Source: Sphingopyxis sp. YR583
GTDB taxonomy: Bacteria; Pseudomonadota; Alphaproteobacteria; Sphingomonadales; Sphingomonadaceae
Length of the DNA: 64,000 nucleotides
Direction of reading: 5' to 3'
NCBI RefSeq assembly: GCF_900108295.1
Contig: NZ_FNWK01000001.1
Location: forward strand, 2,533,851 to 2,597,850
Shown here: positions 57,544 through 64,000 of the stretch, one piece after another
Numbering within the stretch: position 1 is the stretch's first letter
How the letters are laid out: every line of letters begins with the position of its first letter
The notes under the pieces: generated by a model
What the model was told of the DNA's origin: nothing
Seen by the model: only the letters and a program-made list of their open reading frames with translations
Database searches by the model: none
Made by a program: the position numbers and the translations under genes

Positions 57544-58749
57544 ATGACCCGCATCCTGCACGTCCTCGATCATAGCTTGCCCGCGCACAGCGGCTACACC
57601 TTTCGCACGCGCGCGCTGATGAAGGCGCAGGTCGCAAAGGGATGGGAGGTCGCGGGGGTCACCGGCGTGCGGCACCCGGAAGCCGGGCCCGATGGGGAAA
57701 CGGTCGACGGGCTCACCTTCTATCGCACCCCGCCGATCGCGCCCGCGCGTGCGCCGATCCGCGAATGGCGCGAGATTGGCGCGCTGGCGCAGCGCGTCGA
57801 GGCGCTGTCGAAGGAATGGAAACCCGACGTTCTGCACGCGCATTCGCCGGTGCTCGACGGGCTCGCAGCGCTACGCGTCGGTAAGAAGCTCGGCATTCCG
57901 GTCATCTATGAAATCCGCGCTTTCTGGGAGGATGCGTCGGTGGGCAATGGCACCGGTCGCGAAGGAAGTCTGCGTTACTGGCTGACCAAGCAACTCGAAA
58001 CCCATGCGGTGAAATCGGCCGATGCGGTTGCCGTGATCTGCGAAGGGCTGCGCGGCGATTTGATCGCGCGCGGGATCGACCCTGACAAAATTACCGTCTC
58101 GCCGAACGGCGTCGATCTCGACCTGTTCGGCGATCCGCCGCCGCGCGACGATGCGCTTGCCGGCAGGCTGGGCCTTTCCGTCGATGACGCAGTTATCGGC
58201 TATATCGGCAGCTTCTACGACTATGAGGGGATCGACGACCTGATCGCCGCCATGCCCGCGCTCGTCGCGGCGCAGCCCAAGGCACGGCTGCTGCTCGTCG
58301 GCGGCGGGCCAATGGAGGGGGCGCTGAAGGCGCAGGCTGCGGCGTCGCCCGCCGTGACGCATATCCACTTCGTCGGCCGCGTGCCGCACCAGGAAGTCGA
58401 ACGTTATTATTCGCTGATCGATATCCTCGCCTATCCGCGCAAGAAGATGCGGCTGACCGACCTTGTCACGCCGCTGAAACCGCTCGAGGCGATGGCGCAG
58501 GGCAAGCTGGTGGCGGCGTCCGATGTCGGCGGCCACCGCGAGTTGATCGAGGATGGCGTCACGGGTACCTTGTTCGCGCCCGACGACCCCGCCGCGATTG
58601 CAGCAGCGCTTGCCAAACTGCTGGAAAATAAAGCGATGTGGCCAGAGCGACGGCGAACGGCACGTATTTTTGTCGAAAGTCATCGTAACTGGTCATCAAA
58701 CATTTTACGTTACGAGCCGGTTTACCAGCGATTGCTGCGGGGCGCCTGA
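57544..58749 (+). CDS. Glycosyltransferase family 4, exosortase A system-associated
   Basis: A 401-residue GT-B enzyme beginning MTRILHVLDHSLPAHSGYTFRTRALMKAQ, with DVLHAHSPVLDGLAAL, IPVIYEIRAFWEDASVGNGTGREGSLRYWLTKQLETHAV, VICEGLRGDLIARGI, SPNGVDLDLF, and nucleotide-sugar motif LKPLEAMAQGKLVAASDVGGHRELI. The pattern matches glycosyltransferases accompanying exosortase A. Divergent from the ligase/small-gene run; both point to an EPS locus whose other genes lie outside or elsewhere. Confidence 0.93.
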   Translation: MTRILHVLDHSLPAHSGYTFRTRALMKAQVAKGWEVAGVTGVRHPEAGPDGETVDGLTFYRTPPIAPARAPIREWREIGALAQRVEALSKEWKPDVLHAHSPVLDGLAALRVGKKLGIPVIYEIRAFWEDASVGNGTGREGSLRYWLTKQLETHAVKSADAVAVICEGLRGDLIARGIDPDKITVSPNGVDLDLFGDPPPRDDALAGRLGLSVDDAVIGYIGSFYDYEGIDDLIAAMPALVAAQPKARLLLVGGGPMEGALKAQAAASPAVTHIHFVGRVPHQEVERYYSLIDILAYPRKKMRLTDLVTPLKPLEAMAQGKLVAASDVGGHRELIEDGVTGTLFAPDDPAAIAAALAKLLENKAMWPERRRTARIFVESHRNWSSNILRYEPVYQRLLRGA

Positions 58750-58805
58750 GCCGGCGACTGCAAGCGAGAATGAATGGTCCACCGGACCGATGGATTTGGA
58801 ACGAT

Positions 58806-59633
58806 ATGGAAGAGACGAGCGAGAACCGGGCGAAGAAGACAGCGATCGCGCTGCTGCGCGCGCTCCAGCCCGCGATTCCGGCGGTGATTGGCGCTGCGGC
58901 GCTGACCTTCCTGTTCGCAGCCGTGATGCCTTTTTCGTGGGTCTCGGCGATCAGCTGGAACCTTTATCTCGACCGACTCTCCGATCTTTTCGTCCAGCCG
59001 ATCGGCAATGGCGGACGACTCGCGCTGGCGTTCAGCATGTCGGCGGTTGCCGCGGTGATCGCGGGCCTCGTCGCACTGTTGATCGCAAAGCCCGAAACGG
59101 CGGGACTGTCCCCGCTGCGCAATCCCTTCCGCCGTGCTTCGATGGCGGTGGATGAGGACGAACCCGTACTGACGCGCCGCCGTGTCGACCTGCATCCCGA
59201 CGACCCGCCGCGCCCGCCGATCCGCGCGGGCCGCGACTTGCCCGCGGGTGGGCTGGGACCGGTGCGATCGACCGGCACCCATGATGAGGTGGCCGAACTC
59301 GATCCCTGGATCGCGAACGAAGCGGCCGAAGCCGAAGACGAACTGGTTCTCGCCGATCTGGCACCCGAAGAGGAATTCGACGGCGAGGCGCCATGGCTGC
59401 AGCCCGCCGAGATGACGTCGCCGCCGCCGATGCCCGATCCCGCCGACAAATCGCTCGGCGCGATGGTTGCGCGTTTCGAGGCGGGGCTCACGCGACGCCG
59501 GCAAGCTGCGCCGCCTTCGACGGCAGCGATCCCCGTGCCCGACGCCGCGAACGCCGAGGAACCCGAAATCGATTTTGCGCTCGAGGCCGCGCTCAGCACG
59601 CTTCAGCGCATGACGCGCCAATCGGTCGGCTAA
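58806..59633 (+). CDS. Membrane protein with long acidic tail
   Basis: A 275-residue protein with two hydrophobic helices (IPAVIGAAALTFLFAAVMPFSW and ALAFSMSAVAAVIAGLVALLIA) near the N terminus, then an extended region rich in Asp, Glu, Pro and Ala (ELDPWIANEAAEAEDELVLADLAPEEEFDGEAPWL) and a helical end (LGAMVARFEAGLTRRRQ, FALEAALSTLQRMTRQ). ATG 58806 preferred (GGA before it), 58770 possible. Unknown; may be an interaction hub in the cell envelope. 20-60 bases after the glycosyltransferase stop. Confidence 0.6.
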   Translation: MEETSENRAKKTAIALLRALQPAIPAVIGAAALTFLFAAVMPFSWVSAISWNLYLDRLSDLFVQPIGNGGRLALAFSMSAVAAVIAGLVALLIAKPETAGLSPLRNPFRRASMAVDEDEPVLTRRRVDLHPDDPPRPPIRAGRDLPAGGLGPVRSTGTHDEVAELDPWIANEAAEAEDELVLADLAPEEEFDGEAPWLQPAEMTSPPPMPDPADKSLGAMVARFEAGLTRRRQAAPPSTAAIPVPDAANAEEPEIDFALEAALSTLQRMTRQSVG

Positions 59634-59960
59634 GGCCCTAATCCTCCACCGTCAGGATTTCGATCCGCAGCATATCCGGATTCGTATCGCATTCGACCGC
59701 GGTATCGGCGACGATGTGCCCCGGCAGCGACCATTCGATCGTACTGAGCCGCTCGTGCAGCGCGCGCCGCAATGTCTCGATATCGCCCGTCTCGAGCGTG
59801 CAGGGGAATATGTGACGCGCCCCGACGAAGCTAGCACTTGCCCACGGACGAAAGGTTGAGGCGCCAGGCGTTACGCCATTCGGCAATTCGCGTATGAGGA
59901 GGCTGCGAAGCCGCCGGTGCGGGCATCCGGGGCGTGCCGGTTGTGCGGGAGACCAGCGCA
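59634..59960. other. Spacer with an uncertain short reading frame
   Basis: On the minus strand a frame (59638 up to about 59886) encodes FVGARHIFPCTLETGDIETLRRALHERLSTIEWSLPGHIV and ends EILTVED, which looks protein-like, but no ATG or GTG start lies near its beginning; a TTG at 59886 is the only candidate. Another minus frame (59831-60028) covers the same bases and ends NLSSVGKC. I cannot tell whether one gene with a frameshift or none is present. Confidence 0.3.
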
Positions 59961-60224
59961 TCATGCCATTGCTCCCGTCTCGATCCGGCGACCGGCACGC
60001 GTGCGTCGATCGCCGCGTGGCGCGACATGGCCCGCCCGGCGGTCTGCGCGCCATTTGTTCATGAAATGTTCCACGCGACATATCAGATCGCGGCCGGGTT
60101 CGCGCCCGCCACGCAGGTCGCTGACGAGACGCGGGTCGCGCGCTGCGGCGCGGCCGAACACACTCGGCGGCATCGCGGATTCCTTCAGAAAAGTCTCGAT
60201 CCGTTGCAGCAGGTTGCGCTCCAT
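59961..60224 (-). CDS. Small HTH-like DNA-binding protein, divergent from the S24 repressor
   Basis: An 87-residue basic protein beginning MERNLLQRIETFLKESAMPPSVFGRAAARDPRLVSDLRGGREPGRDLICRVEHFM, a two-helix HTH-like pattern (FGRAAARDPRLVSDLRGG) of a kind I know from sphingomonads and rhizobia, followed by an Arg-rich tail. ATG 60224 has GGGAGG five bases before it; 60227 and 60293 are alternatives. No named family. It shares a control region with the S24 gene. Confidence 0.75.
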   Translation of the reverse strand: MERNLLQRIETFLKESAMPPSVFGRAAARDPRLVSDLRGGREPGRDLICRVEHFMNKWRADRRAGHVAPRGDRRTRAGRRIETGAMA

Positions 60225-60265
60225 CATGTCCTCCCGATTGCGCCCAAAATCGGGCGACTCACCCG

Positions 60266-60340
60266 ATAGGATATTTCCTATTTGATGCTGCATTTCCTAC
60301 TTGTCTAGGAAAAATCCTCTTGCTAGGAACGAAATAGGAA
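60266..60340. promoter_or_regulatory. Cluster of TAGGAA operators
   Basis: Between the two divergent starts lie an imperfect 16-base palindrome ATAGGATATTTCCTAT (60266-60281), the 7-base inverted repeat TTTCCTA / TAGGAAA with a 6-base spacer (60293-60312), and two direct TAGGAA copies at 60324 and 60335, 11 bases (one helical turn) apart. Repeated TAGGAA sites of this kind are operator-like for the neighbouring repressor; the true footprint is not known. Confidence 0.75.
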
Positions 60341-60360
60341 GGACCAGCCCAAAGCGACCT

Positions 60361-61029
60361 ATGGCCGACTATGTTCAGGATCCGCGCGCCGCGCTCGATC
60401 GCCTCTTGACCGAAAAGGGCATCGATTATGCGCGCCTGTCGCAGGTGATCGGGCGCAACTCCGCCTATATCCAGCAATATATAAAACGCGGTTCGCCACG
60501 GCGGCTCGCCGAACAGGATCGTGCGCGCATCGCCGCCTATCTTGGGGTTTCGGAGGCTTTGCTGGGCGGGCCGTCGCAACGCGTCGCGACTCCGGCGCGC
60601 GTCCGCGGCCCCGGAATGATCCTGGTGCCGAAGCTTGCGATCGGTGCGTCGGCGGGCGCGGGGGCGAGCGTCGATGGTGAACCGGTGGAGGGCGAGGTCG
60701 CGTTTGATCCCAAATGGCTGCGCGACCTCGGTGCCGACCCGCGCGCGCTCACCATCATTCGCGTCGAGGGCGATTCGATGGCGCCGACGCTGAACGATGG
60801 CGACGATATATTGGTCGACGGGGGCGACGCCGCGGCGCGGTTGCGCGACGGCATCTATGTGCTGCGCATGGACGATGTGTTGATGGTGAAGCGTGTCGCG
60901 CGTGCGCCGGGGCAAGGGCGGATCTCGGTGATCAGCGACAATTCGCACTATCGCAGTTGGGACGACCTTCCGATGGGATCGGTGCAACTGGTCGGACGCG
61001 TCGTGTGGACGGGCCGCCGGGTGCGATGA
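60361..61029 (+). CDS. S24-family transcriptional regulator (LexA/CI-like)
   Basis: A 222-residue regulator: N-terminal HTH (ALDRLLTEKGIDYARLSQVIGRNSAYIQQYIKRGSPRRL), hinge rich in Ala/Gly (LAIGASAGAGAS) and an S24 peptidase domain with Ser in VEGDSMAPTL and Lys in LMVKRVAR, the catalytic dyad of self-cleaving repressors. Starts MADYVQDPRAAL at ATG 60361. Divergent from the small HTH gene over a TAGGAA operator cluster, so it probably regulates both and itself. Whether it senses DNA damage is open. Confidence 0.9.
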   Translation: MADYVQDPRAALDRLLTEKGIDYARLSQVIGRNSAYIQQYIKRGSPRRLAEQDRARIAAYLGVSEALLGGPSQRVATPARVRGPGMILVPKLAIGASAGAGASVDGEPVEGEVAFDPKWLRDLGADPRALTIIRVEGDSMAPTLNDGDDILVDGGDAAARLRDGIYVLRMDDVLMVKRVARAPGQGRISVISDNSHYRSWDDLPMGSVQLVGRVVWTGRRVR

Positions 61030-61054
61030 TCCTTTTCGCCTGCGCGCTCGATAC

Positions 61055-61360
61055 TCAGCGCGGCGCCGCCATCAGCGCTTCGATCTCATGGTCGAGGACT
61101 TCGGCGCGCTGGCACTGATCTTCTTTGCCGTCGCGACACTTTTCGGCCGCCTTGTCACGCTGGCGCGAAAGTTTGCCCATTTGCTCCTCGCGCTTGCGCA
61201 TTTCGCGTCCGCGGTTGCGGTCGGCTTCGTCCTGGCTTGTCGTCGACCAGTCGGCGACCTGTCCGACGGCTTTCACCGGCGCGGTGACCACCGTTTTCAC
61301 TGCGCTGACGCAGCCCGCGAGCAAGGGCGCGGCCATCGCCGCAATGAGTATAGCGCGCAT
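61055..61360 (-). CDS. Small lipoprotein
   Basis: A 101-residue protein with signal peptide and lipobox LAGC (MRAILIAAMAAPLLAGC), then a hydrophobic pocket-like stretch (VSAVKTVVTAPVKAVGQVADW) and a charged coil with one internal Cys pair (EKCRDGKEDQCQRAE). No family recognised. ATG 61360 follows AGGAA; the 61393 frame extends it with a non-secretory sequence. Confidence 0.65.
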   Translation of the reverse strand: MRAILIAAMAAPLLAGCVSAVKTVVTAPVKAVGQVADWSTTSQDEADRNRGREMRKREEQMGKLSRQRDKAAEKCRDGKEDQCQRAEVLDHEIEALMAAPR

Positions 61361-61472
61361 TTCCTTCTCCTCGCCAACGCCGCGCAATCGCATAATCCTT
61401 TCGATCTGAACAGGATATTGCGACAGGGTGACGGCAGGTTTCGGCCATGTGTCACATCACTGAAATAAATGG

Positions 61473-61489
61473 TTAAATTCATGTTTACC
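61473..61489 (+). promoter_or_regulatory. CtrA-like site TTAA-N7-TTTACC before the second chemoreceptor gene
   Basis: TTAA, ATTCATG, TTTACC, ending 47 bases before ATG 61537. It has exactly the same half-sites as the element at 30538-30554 before the other chemoreceptor gene. Confidence 0.5.
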
Positions 61490-61536
61490 AAGCGACTCTA
61501 GGGCCAGTGCGAACGGTCGCAAATGAAGAGAGTCGA

Positions 61537-62823
61537 ATGAACGCTATGACATATGCCTTTACGCCAGCGTCGGGCCACGCGTCCGCGATCGGCGCCGATG
61601 CGCATATGTCGCAGGTAATCGACCTGTTTCGCGGTAATCCTCAGCTCCGCGCGCTCGCGGTGGTCGATGGCGAGGATCGACCCGTGGGCATCATTCGTGA
61701 ACAGCGCGTCCGCGAACTGCTCTTCTGTCCGTTCTGGTTTTCGCTGATGCAGAACCCGACGATCGGCGGTTCGATTGCCTCGATGATCGAACAATGCCCT
61801 GTCGCCGATGTCGCACGATCGACCACCGATCTGCTGCGGATCGCGGCGCAGTCGCCCGGGCAGCAGGAATTGATTCTCGTCAGGGCGGGGCGGTTTGTCG
61901 AGACGCTCGACAGCGGGCAACTCGCAAAGCTCGCGATGCTGCGCGACGTCGAACTGGCGCAGGAACGGGCATCGCGCGCAACGCATATCGACGATGCCGG
62001 ACGGCGGTTTCAGCAGGACATTACCGCGCTTACCGCGAAGCTGTCCGACATGGCGCGCAAGGTCGAGGCGGTCGCCGGCACCTTGTCCGAGCGTGCGCAG
62101 CAGACGGGACGCGACGCGGTCACCGTTGCGGGCGCGACGGCGCAGACGCTTGCCGGACTGCAGGATCTTGGCGATCGGGGCCATGCGCTCGCTGCGACGA
62201 TGGCGCGGATCGTCGACGACGGATCGCGCGCGCGCGCGGTTCGCGGCGACGCGCATCGCAAGATCAAATTTGCCAGTGAACGGGCCATCGCGTTGAAATC
62301 GGCGAGCCAGTCGATCGAACAGATGCTCGCATTGATCATCGACATGGCGAGCCGCACCAACATGCTCGCGCTCAACGCGGGAATCGAGGCGGCGCGCGCC
62401 GGTGATGCCGGCCGCGGCTTTGCGGTGGTCGCGTCGGAGGTGAAGACACTCGCCAGCCAGACGCGTGTCGCAGCGGGCGACATCACTCAATATGTCGACA
62501 GCATCCGCGACATCGTGGAACAGGTCGCCGCTGGCTTTGTCGAGGTCGAGACGGCGATCGACGCGAACAACGGTTTTTCCGACGCGATCGACCGCGCGGT
62601 CGACGGACAGAGCGCGACGACGCTGACGATCGCGAGCTATGTCGAACAGGCGGTTTTTGCCGGCCGCGAGATCGACGCGCGCGTTCGCGAGATCGGGCAT
62701 GGCGCGAGCGCTGTTGGCGACGGCGCGCAGTCGCTGGGCCAATTGTCCGCGGGGCTGACCGAGGCCGCGCTCTCGCTGCATCAGCGCGCGCGTGACTTCG
62801 TCGAAACGGTCGCTGCGGCCTGA
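61537..62823 (+). CDS. Cytoplasmic chemoreceptor with CBS-like N terminus
   Basis: A 428-residue methyl-accepting protein without membrane helices. Residues about 15-130 ([40 protein letters not shown], then a second half) look like a CBS-pair, a nucleotide-sensing module. The signalling domain follows from about 230, with tip [42 protein letters not shown] 61537 (MNAMTYAF) is preferred over GTG/ATG 61507. Different sensor type from the chemoreceptor at 29095. Confidence 0.85.
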   Translation: MNAMTYAFTPASGHASAIGADAHMSQVIDLFRGNPQLRALAVVDGEDRPVGIIREQRVRELLFCPFWFSLMQNPTIGGSIASMIEQCPVADVARSTTDLLRIAAQSPGQQELILVRAGRFVETLDSGQLAKLAMLRDVELAQERASRATHIDDAGRRFQQDITALTAKLSDMARKVEAVAGTLSERAQQTGRDAVTVAGATAQTLAGLQDLGDRGHALAATMARIVDDGSRARAVRGDAHRKIKFASERAIALKSASQSIEQMLALIIDMASRTNMLALNAGIEAARAGDAGRGFAVVASEVKTLASQTRVAAGDITQYVDSIRDIVEQVAAGFVEVETAIDANNGFSDAIDRAVDGQSATTLTIASYVEQAVFAGREIDARVREIGHGASAVGDGAQSLGQLSAGLTEAALSLHQRARDFVETVAAA

Positions 62824-62922
62824 TTCGTCACGCCCGGACAAGGGCTTGCCCGACCGCGCAACCCTGATAGGATGGACCCGCGCCGGAGGCGTCTGAGGCC
62901 ACCGGTGGGGAGGAGGGTCATC

Positions 62923-63648
62923 ATGACGAATATCCAAAAGGGTTTGGCCGAGTTTATCGGCACATTCTGGCTTGTGTTCGGCGGCTGCGGCAGCGCGGTC
63001 CTCGCTGCGGCATTCCCCGACGTCGGCATCGGATTGCTCGGCGTATCGCTTGCTTTCGGTTTGACGGTTGTCACCATGGCCTATGCGATCGGCCATATTT
63101 CGGGCTGTCACCTCAATCCGGCGGTCACGGTGGGGCTGTGGGCGGGCGGACGCTTCGAAGCGCGCGATATTCCGCTCTATGTCGTCGCACAGGTGCTCGG
63201 CGCGATCGTCGCCGCCTTTCTGCTTTTCTATATCGCCAGCGGCAATCCCGCCTATGACCTCGCGACCAATGGCCTTGCCGCCAACGGGTTCGGCGAGGGG
63301 TCGCCGGGCGGGTACGATATCTGGTCGGGCGTCCTGATCGAGATATTGCTCACCGCCTTCTTCCTGTGGATCATCATGGGATCGACCGACGGGCGGGCGC
63401 CGGCCGGATTTGCCCCGATCGCGATCGGTCTGGCGCTGACGCTGATCCATCTCATCTCGATTCCGGTGACCAACACCTCCGTCAACCCGGCGCGCAGCAC
63501 GGGCCCTGCACTGGTTGTCGGAGGACTCGCGCTCCAGCAATTGTGGCTGTTCTGGGTCGCGCCGTTGATCGGCGGCGCAGTCGGCGGGCTATTGTACAAG
63601 AGCCTGGGCGCCGACACCTTCCCGAAACCGAATATCGAGGGCGAATAA
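62923..63648 (+). CDS. aqpZ: Aquaporin Z
   Basis: A 241-residue six-helix channel with both NPA motifs ([11 protein letters not shown] and [14 protein letters not shown]) and a narrow water-type selectivity filter (His and Arg in the expected places). Transports water. ATG 62923 gives [21 protein letters not shown]; the earlier codon at 62872 gives a basic non-family leader. Confidence 0.96.
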   Translation: MTNIQKGLAEFIGTFWLVFGGCGSAVLAAAFPDVGIGLLGVSLAFGLTVVTMAYAIGHISGCHLNPAVTVGLWAGGRFEARDIPLYVVAQVLGAIVAAFLLFYIASGNPAYDLATNGLAANGFGEGSPGGYDIWSGVLIEILLTAFFLWIIMGSTDGRAPAGFAPIAIGLALTLIHLISIPVTNTSVNPARSTGPALVVGGLALQQLWLFWVAPLIGGAVGGLLYKSLGADTFPKPNIEGE

Positions 63649-63656
63649 TCGCCGAT

Positions 63657-63683
63657 CCGGCGGGGGCGTGGAGCCTCCGCCGG
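63657..63683. terminator. Hairpin between aqpZ and galU
   Basis: Stem CCGGCGGGGGC / GCCTCCGCCGG (63657-63667 with 63673-63683, one G-U pair), loop GTGGA, between two convergent stops. No T-run of note, so it may serve both genes weakly. Confidence 0.5.
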
Positions 63684-63685
63684 CC

Positions 63686-64000
63686 TTATTTCAGCAGATC
63701 GACCGCGAAGGCGCGAACTTCGTCCGCCATGTCGGGCCGTCCGAGCGCGACCGCCAGATTGGCCTGAATATATCCGGCCTTCGATCCGCAGTCGTAACGC
63801 GCACCGTCGAAGGTGACGGCGTGAAAGGGCTGGGTGCCGATCATCGTCGCCATCGCATCGGTCAGTTGAATTTCCCCGCCCGCGCCCTTTTCCTGCTTTT
63901 CGAGGACGCGCATCACTTCGGGTTGCAGGATATAGCGGCCCGAAATGATCAGGTTCGACGGTGCTTCGGCGACCGGCGGTTTTTCGACGAGGCCCTTTAC
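63686..64000 (-). CDS. galU: UTP-glucose-1-phosphate uridylyltransferase, C-terminal fragment
   Basis: The last 104 codons; the gene continues beyond the window. ISGRYILQPEV, GGEIQLTDAMATMIG and HAVTFDGARYDCGSKAGYIQANLAVAL are the GalU C-terminal part. It makes UDP-glucose, used for polysaccharide synthesis, which suits the exosortase genes nearby. Stop TAA at 63686. Confidence 0.95.
   Translation of the reverse strand, partial: VKGLVEKPPVAEAPSNLIISGRYILQPEVMRVLEKQEKGAGGEIQLTDAMATMIGTQPFHAVTFDGARYDCGSKAGYIQANLAVALGRPDMADEVRAFAVDLLK

Noticed and set aside
60361..61029. S24 regulator as a prophage repressor
   Set aside because: No phage structural, lysis or integrase gene within the window; I prefer a chromosomal regulator.
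61498..63540. 680-codon minus frame opposite the second chemoreceptor and aqpZ
   Set aside because: Antisense shadow, no recognisable domain.

Overview
The window reads as a 64 kb stretch of chromosome from a GC-rich alphaproteobacterium of the order Sphingomonadales, most likely Sphingopyxis or a close relative. This rests on gene content and protein style: paired TonB-dependent receptor/PepSY genes, exosortase-A-associated polysaccharide genes, a carotenoid hydroxylase, an orphan S24 repressor and CtrA-like sites. I ran no database search. There is no phage, no insertion sequence, no CRISPR array and no tRNA or rRNA that I can recognise. The mobile-looking DNA consists of short palindromic repeats.

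Bases 1-8900 hold the conserved translation/RNA-decay cluster infB - DUF1697 - rbfA - truB - rpsO - pnp. It is interrupted between rbfA and truB by an island with an opposite-strand wax-ester synthase gene and tdk, GNAT and small membrane/secreted protein genes. truB carries a palindromic repeat inside its reading frame. Bases 9000-12250 are an iron-type TonB receptor + PepSY pair behind a Fur-like box. Bases 12260-19130 hold envelope and DNA-repair genes (PPIase, bamD, recN, GNAT, ligA). Bases 19280-26460 hold a sterol-desaturase-like enzyme, then a tight run DUF2946 - TonB receptor - His-rich PepSY protein - modABC. Bases 26500-32600 cover phenylalanine hydroxylase, prmA/SDR, a soluble chemoreceptor, and the divergent pair lrp/ald.

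Bases 32960-35625 are sdhCDA without an adjacent sdhB. Bases 36053-39374 are leuCD with a quinone reductase and a DUF167 gene. Bases 39523-49700 carry crtZ, a long minus-strand run (scoA - acid phosphatase - scoB - membrane protein - serine hydrolase - epimerase - GST) divergent from a LysR gene, a dipeptide epimerase, and soxR divergent from a VOC gene with a SoxR-type promoter between them. Bases 49860-52476 look like one fatty-acid/aromatic catabolic operon (MaoC, thiolase, CMD, monooxygenase). Bases 52560-59633 are mscS, topoisomerase IB and an exosortase-A-associated polysaccharide group (acyltransferase, O-glycosylation ligase, a 54-residue protein, glycosyltransferase). Bases 59960-61030 are a small HTH protein divergent from an S24-type repressor across a cluster of TAGGAA operators. 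The window ends with a CBS-like chemoreceptor, aqpZ and the 3' end of galU.

The points most worth a second look are the palindrome translated inside TruB and its composite relatives, the TAGGAA/S24/HTH switch, identical TTAA-N7-TTTACC sites in front of both chemoreceptor genes, the receptor-to-modABC run, and the SoxR promoter.
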